Source: Alphaproteobacteria bacterium
GTDB taxonomy: Bacteria > Pseudomonadota > Alphaproteobacteria > Micavibrionales > UBA1664
Assembly (NCBI GenBank): GCA_018969935.1
Contig: JAGWXJ010000127.1
Coordinates: 1 to 5,106, forward strand
Direction: 5' to 3'
DNA: 5,106 nucleotides
Shown here: positions 1 through 4,968 of the stretch, in pieces
Position numbering within the stretch: the stretch's first letter is position 1
Layout: each line of letters starts with the position of its first letter
Notes under the pieces: generated by a model
The model's input: only the letters and a program-made list of their open reading frames with translations
Databases searched by the model: none
What the model was told of the DNA's origin: nothing
Translations under genes and position numbers: made by a program

Positions 1-1
1 G

Positions 2-340
2 CGCGATGTGCGCGATACTTACATTCAGGGCGGCATGTTCCAGCAGGATTGCGTGGACGAAAGCACGAACACCACCACCTACCTGCGCCTTCTTGAAATG
101 AAAGGCTGGCTGAAATTCCACACGGTGTCGGCCCCCAACTCGCGGTTGTTCCTTACTTCAGGCAACCTCGGGCCTCACAGCACGGCGGTTATCGAAGATA
201 AAAAGACCAAAGCGAAATTCGCAGTCGACAGCTGGTATCACGACAACGGGGAACCCGCCGAGATTGTCGATTTGCAGGAATGGAAATCCGGCTGGAAACC
301 GCAAGGCCCCCAAAAGCCCGTTAAGGCACGCGCCCGATAA
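2..340 (+). CDS. Partial gene (5' end outside window): unrecognised protein with a transglutaminase-like Cys-His-Asp pattern
   Basis: The frame is open through the left edge. A GTG at 8 could start it, but no ribosome site is visible and the real start is probably outside the window. Counting from that GTG there are 110 residues. QDCVDES places a Cys at 15, followed by a likely helix (TTTYLRLLEMKG). GPHSTAVI gives a His at 57 and FAVDSWYHDNG gives an Asp at 74. Cys at a helix start, then His and Asp on successive strands, is the order of catalytic residues in transglutaminase-like and papain-like enzymes. I infer that fold, and no activity is shown. The tail is basic (KPVKARAR). Its last 20 nt overlap the convergent lipoprotein gene. 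I recall similar conserved hypothetical proteins in alphaproteobacteria but cannot name a family. That it is a real gene is fairly sure; the function is not. Confidence 0.75.
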   Translation, partial: RDVRDTYIQGGMFQQDCVDESTNTTTYLRLLEMKGWLKFHTVSAPNSRLFLTSGNLGPHSTAVIEDKKTKAKFAVDSWYHDNGEPAEIVDLQEWKSGWKPQGPQKPVKARAR

Positions 341-869
341 TCGACCCGGGGTTCAGGTAATCGAAAAACGTACTGCTTGAACGTTCATGCACAACGCCGC
401 CCGAAAGGTCCGGCTTTTCAAGCAACGCTCCGTCCTTGAAAATCAGGTTCACGGTATAATCAAACCCTTCTTCTTCTGTACGGATGCGGAACGGGTTTAC
501 AAACCCGTGGTCCTTGGCCACATCCTTGTACCTAAGCTGGTAGCCATAAAGGCTTTGCATGAAGGCGATCGTGCGCTCGCGCTCCACGCCCGCACCAAGG
601 CTTTGTGTTGTATTGCTGCCGTAAAGCGCGGTCAGTATCTCGTTGCGGCTAAGCTGTTTGAGTTCGTCACGCCCGCGGCCCAGCACCGTCAATACATGCT
701 CTTCGGGCATGCCCGCCTGCAATTGGCCAACGCGCGTTTTGAAATCGGTTTCCGATGCATAGTAAGTGGGATTGATGGCATCCGTACCACCGGGGACCGG
801 CGCAACACCCGCACAGGCACAGAGGGCGAAAACACCGCAAAAGGCCAGCACTTGATAAAACAACCGCAT
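321..869 (-). CDS. Lipoprotein, possibly BamE/SmpA-like
   Basis: From ATG at 869 the protein has 182 residues. It opens with a lipoprotein signal: basic MR, a hydrophobic stretch to about residue 16, then lipobox Leu-Cys-Ala-Cys with Cys19 as the predicted lipidated residue. The mature part is therefore expected to be tethered to a membrane, probably the outer membrane. A helical LQAGMPEEHVLTVLG segment (about residues 49-63) is followed later by beta-like YGYQLRYKD and DYTVNLIFKDGALLEK. That order resembles BamE/SmpA proteins (L-x-x-G-M-x-x-x-x-V-x-x-x-L-G, then strands ending in a DG turn). This is inference from pattern, and the protein is longer than typical BamE. A TTG at 887 could extend the frame by six residues, but ATG at 869 fits the signal peptide better. 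It lies 25 nt after the haem-protein gene, which suggests co-transcription. Confidence 0.82.
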   Translation of the reverse strand: MRLFYQVLAFCGVFALCACAGVAPVPGGTDAINPTYYASETDFKTRVGQLQAGMPEEHVLTVLGRGRDELKQLSRNEILTALYGSNTTQSLGAGVERERTIAFMQSLYGYQLRYKDVAKDHGFVNPFRIRTEEEGFDYTVNLIFKDGALLEKPDLSGGVVHERSSSTFFDYLNPGSIIGRVP

Positions 870-884
870 GGTACGATTGTACCA
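869..884 (-). promoter_or_regulatory. Extended -10 box inside an inverted repeat, at the lipoprotein start
   Basis: On the minus strand, TGGTACAAT (876-884) matches an extended -10 element (TG-N-TATAAT) with one mismatch. It overlaps a perfect 6-bp inverted repeat, TGGTAC/GTACCA, with loop GATT (869-884). Transcription from this box would begin about at the A of the ATG at 869, giving a leaderless or nearly leaderless mRNA. In keeping with that, no Shine-Dalgarno sequence precedes the ATG. The -35 region is weak (TTACGA at 900-905). This is a candidate only. Confidence 0.35.
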
Positions 885-894
885 CAAAAAGCGG

Positions 895-1524
895 CTACTT
901 CGTAACTTCGATCATCACTTCGTTGCGGCGCAGGAATGGCAGCGTCCACGGCGGGTTGAAAAAGGCATAAGTAGGCTCGCCCAGTGGCTTGAGGTTTTTG
1001 CCAACCACATAAGCCATCAACGCCTCGGTTTGTTTTTGCAAATCATCATCCTTGGCCATGCCTGAAAACCTGATGGCGGCATAACGCTTGCCCGCAACCT
1101 CGCGCAGCTTCACGGCGTCATTCTTGGGTTTTGGCAACGTCTGCATGGTGTAGCCGGATGGCATAACAAACTGCACCGTCCACGGCCCGTTGCCCGTACC
1201 TTGCTGTATAACGGGCGCAGTCATGGCAATCTTCTCGCTCGGCTGCTGGATAACGGGTGCCGTCATCGCCACTTTTTCGGCCGATACGTTATCGCCGAAT
1301 ATGTAGCCCGCAATGGCCCTGAAACCGTTGCTAATCGCTTCCTTGCGCGGGCCGGTCACCTGCGTTTCCGCAACAATGTGCGGCGCGTAATCGCGCAGTT
1401 CTATGCGGCCCTGTTTTTCGACAACATCGTACTTCGCTTGCTCTACCATGCTGACAACAGGCCCCCACGCGGCAAACACAACAGCTGCCACAACAACAAA
1501 AATGATCAGGATGTTTTTCTTCAT
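895..1524 (-). CDS. SOUL-family haem-binding-like protein with N-terminal membrane anchor
   Basis: The protein has 209 residues from ATG at 1524. The frame is open further upstream but runs into the tRNA, so this start is chosen. Residues 4-20 form one hydrophobic segment after MKKN, either an uncleaved anchor or a signal peptide, which puts the rest in the periplasm. The body is typical of SOUL domains: Y-D-V-V-E-K-Q-G-R-I-E-L-R-D-Y near residue 32, KIAMTAPV, a VQFVMPSGYTMQTLPKP stretch (about 117-133), FSGMAKDD (about 153), and a C-terminal YAFFNPPWTLPFLRRNEV. SOUL proteins bind haem or related tetrapyrroles in some cases, but the bacterial members are poorly characterised, so the ligand is unknown. 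The AMTAPV motif is present twice in tandem (residues 83-110). The ribosome site is weak (GGGG 4 nt before ATG). It lies 21 nt after tRNA-Thr and before the lipoprotein gene. Confidence 0.92.
   Translation of the reverse strand: MKKNILIIFVVVAAVVFAAWGPVVSMVEQAKYDVVEKQGRIELRDYAPHIVAETQVTGPRKEAISNGFRAIAGYIFGDNVSAEKVAMTAPVIQQPSEKIAMTAPVIQQGTGNGPWTVQFVMPSGYTMQTLPKPKNDAVKLREVAGKRYAAIRFSGMAKDDDLQKQTEALMAYVVGKNLKPLGEPTYAFFNPPWTLPFLRRNEVMIEVTK
1195..1278 (-). repeat. Tandem 14-codon duplication in the SOUL gene
   Basis: Residues 83-96 (EKVAMTAPVIQQPS) and 97-110 (EKIAMTAPVIQQGT) are adjacent copies, 11 of 14 identical. Seven of the eleven shared residues use different codons in the two copies. The duplication is therefore old and kept at the protein level rather than a recent slippage event. 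Confidence 0.85.
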
Positions 1525-1545
1525 GATACCCCATATAGGGCAGGA

Positions 1546-1620
1546 TGGTGCTGCTGGCGAGGATTGAACTCGCGACCTCGTCATTACCAATGACGCGCTC
1601 TACCACTGAGCTACAGCAGC
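1546..1620 (-). tRNA. tRNA-Thr (anticodon GGT), CCA encoded
   Basis: The 75-nt sequence folds into a full cloverleaf. The acceptor stem GCTGCTG/CAGCAGC has 7 perfect pairs. The D stem is GCTC/GAGC with a short 7-nt loop AGTGGTA. The anticodon stem CGTCA/TGACG encloses loop TTGGTAA, with anticodon GGT at 1586-1588. The variable loop is AGGTC. The T stem GCGAG/CTCGC has loop TTCAATC, and the 3' end is ACCA with encoded CCA. It reads threonine codons ACC and ACU. No integrase or partial tRNA copy lies nearby, so it is not evidently an integration site. The SOUL gene starts 21 nt downstream on the same strand. Confidence 0.97.
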
Positions 1621-1626
1621 CTGCTC

Positions 1627-1655
1627 TTGAAAAGCTGGGGGAAGCTAACTAAAAA
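1627..1655 (+). promoter_or_regulatory. Weak promoter candidate for the small basic ORF
   Basis: TTGAAA (1627-1632) and TAAAAA (1650-1655) are separated by 17 nt, giving 5/6 and 4/6 matches to the sigma-70 consensus. Transcription would start about 28 nt before ATG 1690. The region is A-rich, so chance matches are likely. Confidence 0.25.
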
Positions 1656-1689
1656 AGTCCCTGCTGTCACCATAAAAAAAGCACGGGTC

Positions 1690-1830
1690 ATGGGCAACAA
1701 CCAAACACGCGATGAAAACAAGAAAAAGCAGCAGGAAGCGCGCGAAGCCAGCCGCGCAGCTGCTTTAAAGGCCAATCTTCAGCGTCGCAAGGCAGCCCCA
1801 ACCACAAGCAGGCAGGACAAAGGGGCCTAA
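1690..1830 (+). CDS. Small highly basic hypothetical protein (46 aa)
   Basis: ATG at 1690 opens 46 codons ending in TAA at 1828-1830. The frame is open back to a TTG at 1627, but that part is lysine-rich and unconvincing. The product is almost entirely polar and charged: N-N-Q-T-R-D-E-N-K-K-K-Q-Q-E-A-R-E-A, then an Ala/Arg helix ending LKANLQRRKA (residues 27-36), then a disordered-looking tail. It has no membrane segment and no cysteine. The LKANLQRRKA stretch recalls very small conserved alphaproteobacterial proteins ending in an L-x-x-N-L-x-R-R-K-A motif that I remember near murA. That is memory only, and no function is known to me. No good Shine-Dalgarno is seen. The stop codon overlaps that of the convergent membrane-protein gene. 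A chance ORF remains possible. Confidence 0.55.
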   Translation: MGNNQTRDENKKKQQEAREASRAAALKANLQRRKAAPTTSRQDKGA

Positions 1831-2150
1831 CGGTCCATCACGGCTCTACACGCGCTAGCAAGCCGCCCATGCCCGCGCGCTCTGCACTGTCTGTATGACT
1901 TGCCGATAGCACCGCGCCCGTATTCAAGGGTCTTGAAAGTCGATGTAGCGGCAGCAAGCGAGAACGGTAAGCCAATAGCCATAACCGCGGTCTTGGCCAT
2001 TCCACCGGGGTTTGGGCCATACATGGCCGTCATCGAAAGGTGTACATCTTCGGAAAGTGCCGCAAACCCGAACCCCGAAGCAGCGCCCATCGCGGCAGCA
2101 GCGCAAACGGGCATACACCTTTTGATTTTGCGCTTCAGGCGGTAATCCAT
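1827..2150 (-). CDS. Small unrecognised membrane protein (107 aa, two hydrophobic segments)
   Basis: I choose ATG at 2150 because GAGGA lies 5 nt upstream of it. An in-frame ATG at 2195 would add 15 residues but has no ribosome site, and the best promoter candidate lies between the two. The protein starts MDYRLKRKIKRC. It then has a small-residue hydrophobic stretch (about residues 13-32, CMPVCAAAAMGAASGFGFAA), a polar loop with YGPNPGG, and a second hydrophobic stretch (about 52-69, KTAVMAIGLPFSLAAATS). It ends in a basic Arg/Cys-containing tail. The strongly basic N-terminus suggests it stays in the cytoplasm, with a hairpin in the inner membrane. I do not recognise a family. It is divergent from dcd and converges on the 46-residue ORF, with stop codons overlapping by 4 nt. 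Competing ORFs on both strands here look like shadows. That this is the real frame is moderately sure. Confidence 0.55.
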   Translation of the reverse strand: MDYRLKRKIKRCMPVCAAAAMGAASGFGFAALSEDVHLSMTAMYGPNPGGMAKTAVMAIGLPFSLAAATSTFKTLEYGRGAIGKSYRQCRARGHGRLASACRAVMDR

Positions 2151-2155
2151 GGCAG

Positions 2156-2160
2156 TCCTC
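2156..2160 (-). promoter_or_regulatory. Ribosome binding site deciding the start at 2150
   Basis: GAGGA on the minus strand, 5 nt before ATG at 2150, is the only good Shine-Dalgarno match for this frame. It argues against the longer start at 2195. Confidence 0.6.
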
Positions 2161-2177
2161 ACAAAATTTTCATAATT

Positions 2178-2206
2178 CGAATACGGGTTTTCCATGACTG
2201 CGTCAA
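2178..2206 (-). promoter_or_regulatory. Promoter candidate for the small membrane protein gene
   Basis: On the minus strand, TTGACG (2201-2206) and TATTCG (2178-2183) are spaced 17 nt. The -35 is a 5/6 match and the -10 only 3/6. The start of transcription would fall near 2171, upstream of the GAGGA and the ATG at 2150 but downstream of the ATG at 2195. The -10 overlaps the 8-bp palindrome ATTCGAAT (2175-2182). Confidence 0.3.
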
Positions 2207-2255
2207 ATTTTAGGACCTACCGCCCCCTATAACGGGAATGTGTGGATGGGGTTTC

Positions 2256-2287
2256 GCCCGTGCTTCAATTTTCTTGAAGTTTCGGGC
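2256..2287. repeat. Interrupted inverted repeat upstream of dcd
   Basis: CTTCAA (2263-2268) pairs with TTGAAG (2274-2279) around TTTTC. GCCCG (2256-2260) pairs with CGGGC (2283-2287), with a 2/3-nt internal loop between the two stems. The TTGAAG arm could serve as a -35 box (17 nt before TATCCA at 2297-2302). There is no T-run after it, so it does not look like a terminator. A role as an operator or leader structure is speculative. Confidence 0.4.
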
Positions 2288-2291
2288 TAGT

Positions 2292-2303
2292 ATGGATATC
2301 CAT
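2292..2303. promoter_or_regulatory. 12-bp perfect palindrome upstream of dcd, candidate operator
   Basis: ATGGATATCCAT is perfectly self-complementary and lies 34 nt before the dcd start, just upstream of a CATAAT (2314-2319) that could be a -10 box. Its position would suit a repressor or activator dimer. No known regulator motif is recognised. Confidence 0.35.
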
Positions 2304-2323
2304 TCATGCTTGCCATAATTTAA

Positions 2324-2328
2324 GGGGG
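2324..2328 (+). promoter_or_regulatory. Ribosome binding site of dcd
   Basis: AAGGGGGAA with its G5 core lies 9 nt before ATG 2338. It supports that start over the in-frame ATG at 2347. Confidence 0.55.
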
Positions 2329-2337
2329 AATGCCGCC

Positions 2338-2916
2338 ATGGGCATTATGCCGGATCACTGGATTCGCCAAAAAGCGAAAGAAGACAAAATGATCGAACCG
2401 TTCAGCGAAAAGCTGTCAACGAACGGCGTCATTTCCTATGGCCTCTCCTCCTACGGCTACGATGCCCGCCTCGACCACGACTTCATGATTTTCACGAACG
2501 TCTATAACGCGGTGGTAGACCCCAAGAATTTTGACCAGAACGCCTTCGTGAAATTCACGGGCGATGTGTGCGTTATCCCGCCCAACAGCTTCGTCCTTGC
2601 GCAAACGAAGGAATATTTCAAAATCCCGAATGACGTGCTGGTCGTCTGCCTTGGCAAATCCACCTATGCGCGTTGCGGCCTGATAGTAAACGTAACCCCG
2701 CTCGAACCGGGCTGGGAGGGGCAAGTGACCCTCGAAATTTCCAACACAACGCCCCTGCCCGCAAAAGTTTACGCGGGCGAGGGTATCGCACAATTCTTAT
2801 TCTTAAAGGGCGACAGCGCCTGTGAGGTGACATATGCAGCAAGAGCAGGAAAATACATGGGCCAGCGTGGAGTTACCCTCCCCCGCCTCAAAAAAGACGC
2901 CAGCGAAGCAGCTTAA
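2338..2916 (+). CDS. dcd: dCTP deaminase
   Basis: The 192-residue protein is of normal family length. Dcd converts dCTP to dUTP and ammonia as a cytosolic trimer, feeding dUMP to thymidylate synthesis. Visible family marks are the N-terminal MGIMPDHWIR, ISYGLSSYGYDARL (about 32-45), IPPNSFVLAQTKEYF (about 80-94), GKSTYARCG (106-114), VTPLEPGWEG (119-128), LEISNTTPLPAKVY (about 132-145), GEGIAQFLFL, and C-terminal GKYMGQRGVTLPR. By position, Ser108, Arg112 and Glu133 correspond to Ser111, Arg115 and catalytic Glu138 of the E. coli enzyme. ATG at 2338 is chosen for its G-rich ribosome site and the conserved IMPDxWIR start. Whether it also hydrolyses dUTP cannot be read here. Its last 83 nt overlap murA in another frame. 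The upstream region holds a 12-bp palindrome that may be regulatory. Confidence 0.97.
   Translation: MGIMPDHWIRQKAKEDKMIEPFSEKLSTNGVISYGLSSYGYDARLDHDFMIFTNVYNAVVDPKNFDQNAFVKFTGDVCVIPPNSFVLAQTKEYFKIPNDVLVVCLGKSTYARCGLIVNVTPLEPGWEGQVTLEISNTTPLPAKVYAGEGIAQFLFLKGDSACEVTYAARAGKYMGQRGVTLPRLKKDASEAA
2824..2830 (+). promoter_or_regulatory. Ribosome binding site of murA inside dcd
   Basis: GAGGTGA ends 3 nt before ATG 2834 and is the strongest Shine-Dalgarno match in the window. It lies within the dcd coding sequence and supports the long, overlapping murA start. Confidence 0.65.
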
Positions 2917-4234
2917 AGTCACCAACGACAATGCTGGCGACGGCGAAAACGCCGCGCAGGATGGCCTCGAAAAAATCCGTATTGAAGGCGGCCACGCCCT
3001 CAACGGCACGATAGCCATTTCAGGCGCCAAAAACGCGGCCCTGCCGTTGATGTGCGTAAGCCTCCTGACCGAGGCGCCCATCACCTTCAACAACATGCCG
3101 CTGGCCCTGCGCGATATTCAAACGATGTCCGAGTTGCTTCAGCACCTCGGCGTACAAATCACCGTCAACGACGGCAAGGCAACGCTGCAACTGCAAGGCA
3201 ATCAGGTCGATAATTCCACGGCCCCTTACGATCTCGTGCGCAAAATGCGCGCCTCCATCCTCGTGCTTGGCCCCCTGCTTGCACGCACGGGCCACGCAAA
3301 AGTTTCCCTCCCCGGCGGCTGCGCCATCGGCACACGCCCCGTTGATCTGCACATCATGGCCCTCGAAGCCATGGGCGCAAAAATCCGCCTAGAAGATGGC
3401 TATATCGTTGCCGAAGCCCCGAACGGCCTAAAAGGCGCAAAAATCGCCTTCCCCAAAGTCACCGTCACAGGCACCGAAAACGTGATGATGGCGGCCGCAC
3501 TGGCTGATGGTGAAACCGTCATCAACAACGCCGCGATGGAACCCGAGGTCACCGACCTCGGCGAATGCCTCGTCAAAATGGGCGTTGAAATCGAAGGGTT
3601 GGGCACCTCCCGCCTCGTCATCCGCGGCCAGAAAAAACTGCACGCAGCCACGCACGACGTAATCGCCGACCGCATCGAAACCGGCACCTTCATGATTGCT
3701 GTCGCCCTGTGCGGCGGCAACATCCGCCTCAAAAAAGCGCGCCCTGATACCCTGCGCGCGCTCATCGGCCTCCTTGAAACCGCAGGCGTGACAATCACCG
3801 AAGAAGGTGAAGATGTCATCGTGTCCAAGCCCAACGGCAAGCGCATCAAGGGCATCGACATCATGACCGAGCCGTATCCCGCCTTCCCGACCGATTTGCA
3901 AGCCCAGTTCATGACAATGCTCACACTGGCCGAAGGCGCGGGCATGGTCACGGAAACCATCTTCGAAAACCGCTTCATGCACGTGCCCGAACTCGTGCGC
4001 ATGGGCGCCAACATCACCACGCAAGGCAACTCCGCCATCATCCGCGGCGTTGAAAAGCTGAAAGGCGCACCCGTCATGGCAACCGACCTGCGCGCAAGCG
4101 TGGCCTTGGTGCTGGCTGGCCTCGTCGCGGAAGGTGAAACCTTCGTTCACCGCATCTACCACCTTGATCGTGGCTATGAGCGCGTGGTCGAAAAACTGGC
4201 CGCCTGCGGCGCCGTCATCGAGCGTGTGCGCTAA
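2834..4234 (+). CDS. murA: UDP-N-acetylglucosamine 1-carboxyvinyltransferase (MurA) with N-terminal extension
   Basis: MurA transfers enolpyruvate from phosphoenolpyruvate to UDP-GlcNAc, the first committed step of peptidoglycan synthesis, in the cytosol. The domain starts at about residue 46 (LEKIRIEGGHALNGTIAISG). Active-site residues line up with E. coli MurA: Lys66 (K22) in SGAKNAALP, Arg139 (R91), Cys163 (C115) in GGCAIGTRPVD, Arg168 (R120), Asp354 (D305) in FPTDLQAQF, Arg420 (R371) in DLRASVALVLAG and Arg446 (R397) in HLDRGYER. Cys rather than Asp at 163 implies fosfomycin sensitivity at target level, by family knowledge. At 466 residues it is about 47 longer than E. coli MurA. The excess is a polar Lys/Glu/Ala/Asn-rich N-terminus that overlaps dcd by 83 nt. 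The only conventional in-frame starts before the domain are ATG 2834 (strong ribosome site) and GTG 2867. Translation is likely coupled to dcd. Confidence 0.97.
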   Translation: MQQEQENTWASVELPSPASKKTPAKQLKVTNDNAGDGENAAQDGLEKIRIEGGHALNGTIAISGAKNAALPLMCVSLLTEAPITFNNMPLALRDIQTMSELLQHLGVQITVNDGKATLQLQGNQVDNSTAPYDLVRKMRASILVLGPLLARTGHAKVSLPGGCAIGTRPVDLHIMALEAMGAKIRLEDGYIVAEAPNGLKGAKIAFPKVTVTGTENVMMAAALADGETVINNAAMEPEVTDLGECLVKMGVEIEGLGTSRLVIRGQKKLHAATHDVIADRIETGTFMIAVALCGGNIRLKKARPDTLRALIGLLETAGVTITEEGEDVIVSKPNGKRIKGIDIMTEPYPAFPTDLQAQFMTMLTLAEGAGMVTETIFENRFMHVPELVRMGANITTQGNSAIIRGVEKLKGAPVMATDLRASVALVLAGLVAEGETFVHRIYHLDRGYERVVEKLAACGAVIERVR

Positions 4235-4242
4235 GCACTTTC
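4226..4242 (+). terminator. Very weak terminator candidate at the murA end
   Basis: GTGC (4226-4229) and GCAC (4235-4238) can pair around a loop that contains the murA stop, followed by TTTC. A 4-bp stem with a short T-run is marginal. The downstream gene may well be read through from murA. Confidence 0.15.
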
Positions 4243-4310
4243 TTGACATATAAAACAGCGTTGTGGTCTGCTGTTCCCTTATAAAAAAAGTAAAACAGGG
4301 AACGGTTACC
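4235..4310 (+). promoter_or_regulatory. Leader of the 217-aa gene with alternative inverted repeats
   Basis: The gap after murA holds a perfect TTGACA (4243-4248) but no good -10 at the right distance. TATAAA at 4280-4285 is a good -10 with no good -35. Two repeats compete. AACAGC (4254-4259) pairs with GCTGTT (4270-4275). GTTCCCT (4273-4279) pairs with AGGGAAC (4297-4303) across an A-rich loop. They share GTT at 4273-4275, so they cannot form together fully. The AGGGAA arm is also the likely ribosome site, 8 nt before ATG 4311. Regulation by structure is possible but unproven. Confidence 0.35.
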
Positions 4311-4964
4311 ATGACAGCAACGCTGTATCTTTTCACGCGCGCGGCGCAACCCAAAAACTATCTGAGTGATTTGCGTTTGCCGGCGCATGCGCAAATCCCC
4401 CTGCTCGAAATTATTGTCAGCCACTACGCCAGCCGCAAACGCCACTGGGATTTGGTAGGCACCTCTGAAAAAGATCAGGCGGCGGAAACCGAGGCGCTGA
4501 TACGCACCATAAATACGAACATCGTCAAAGTTAAAAACTACGGCATCCGCATGTTCAAAGGGCGCATCGTGCCAGCTGCCGTATACTGCGCGATTGTGGG
4601 CGAAATTCTGGGGCAGGGAAAAACGGATGCATACCCTTGGCAGCACGCCGATGCCGAGGCCGGCTTCCGCATCATGCAACGTTCACGTAAACCCCACCGC
4701 GCGCACAAACGCATGCCTCAAAAAGCCGCCAACTTCAACGCGCTGTTCTCCCGCCTCTTTGTGTTGACGTATAACCTAGAGGAAACACTGGATAAAGGTC
4801 GCCAAAAAGGCCAGACGCTCGCCAACTGCGCCCCCTACCGCGCCTTCATCGATCAGGTCTGGCCGCCGACACCGTTATCGGTTGATGCCGCTGTACTGGC
4901 TACCCGTGTGCGTAACATGATCAACGGCGCGCAACGCCCTGCCCGCAAACTGGCGGGGGCTTGA
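4311..4964 (+). CDS. Unrecognised soluble protein (217 aa)
   Basis: ATG at 4311 follows AGGGAAC by 7 nt. The frame opens earlier, from GTG 4263, but those 16 codons lie in the A-rich leader. The product starts MTATLYLFTRAAQPKNYL. It has a basic surface, with Lys/Arg-rich stretches near 121-138 (IMQRSRKPHRAHKRMPQK) and 162-166. A moderately hydrophobic segment lies at about 86-100 (IVPAAVYCAIVGEIL), too weak for a clear membrane span. The pattern of predicted helices, for example AAETEALIRTINTNIVKVK and NFNALFSRLFVLTYNLEETL, suggests a mostly helical protein that might bind nucleic acid or a partner. I do not recognise a family. It lies 76 nt after murA, and the next gene starts 4 nt after its stop, so those two are probably one transcription unit. 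Confidence 0.8.
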   Translation: MTATLYLFTRAAQPKNYLSDLRLPAHAQIPLLEIIVSHYASRKRHWDLVGTSEKDQAAETEALIRTINTNIVKVKNYGIRMFKGRIVPAAVYCAIVGEILGQGKTDAYPWQHADAEAGFRIMQRSRKPHRAHKRMPQKAANFNALFSRLFVLTYNLEETLDKGRQKGQTLANCAPYRAFIDQVWPPTPLSVDAAVLATRVRNMINGAQRPARKLAGA

Positions 4965-4968
4965 AGCC

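Noticed and set aside
387..905. 172-residue plus-strand ORF
   Set aside because: It lies opposite the lipoprotein gene, which has a clear signal peptide and lipobox. The plus-strand product has no recognisable domain and runs past the start of the lipoprotein gene.
1525..1590. Upstream extension of the SOUL ORF
   Set aside because: It runs through the tRNA-Thr gene. The ATG at 1524 is followed at once by a typical membrane anchor.
1201..1593. 130-residue plus-strand ORF
   Set aside because: It is antisense to the SOUL gene and tRNA, and has no domain.
1546..1620. tRNA-Thr as a mobile-element attachment site
   Set aside because: There is no integrase gene, no duplicated tRNA 3' end elsewhere in the window and no change in gene type across it.
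1634..1647. Short hairpin AGCT-GGGGGA-AGCT after the tRNA
   Set aside because: A 4-bp stem of a self-complementary tetramer followed by A rather than T is too weak to call a terminator.
1900..2145. 81-residue plus-strand ORF and minus-strand ORFs 1838-2020 and 1924-2118
   Set aside because: They overlap the small membrane-protein frame, which has a well-placed GAGGA ribosome site and clean hydrophobic segments. These alternatives have neither.
3428..4354. 308-residue minus-strand ORF, and others (3400-4077, 3020-3352)
   Set aside because: They are antisense to murA. His/Asp/Gly-rich composition is typical of reverse-strand shadows of GC-rich coding sequence.
4215..4679. 154-residue minus-strand ORF
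   Set aside because: It overlaps the 5' half of the 217-residue gene and the murA end. It has no ribosome site or domain, and the plus-strand frame is better supported by context.
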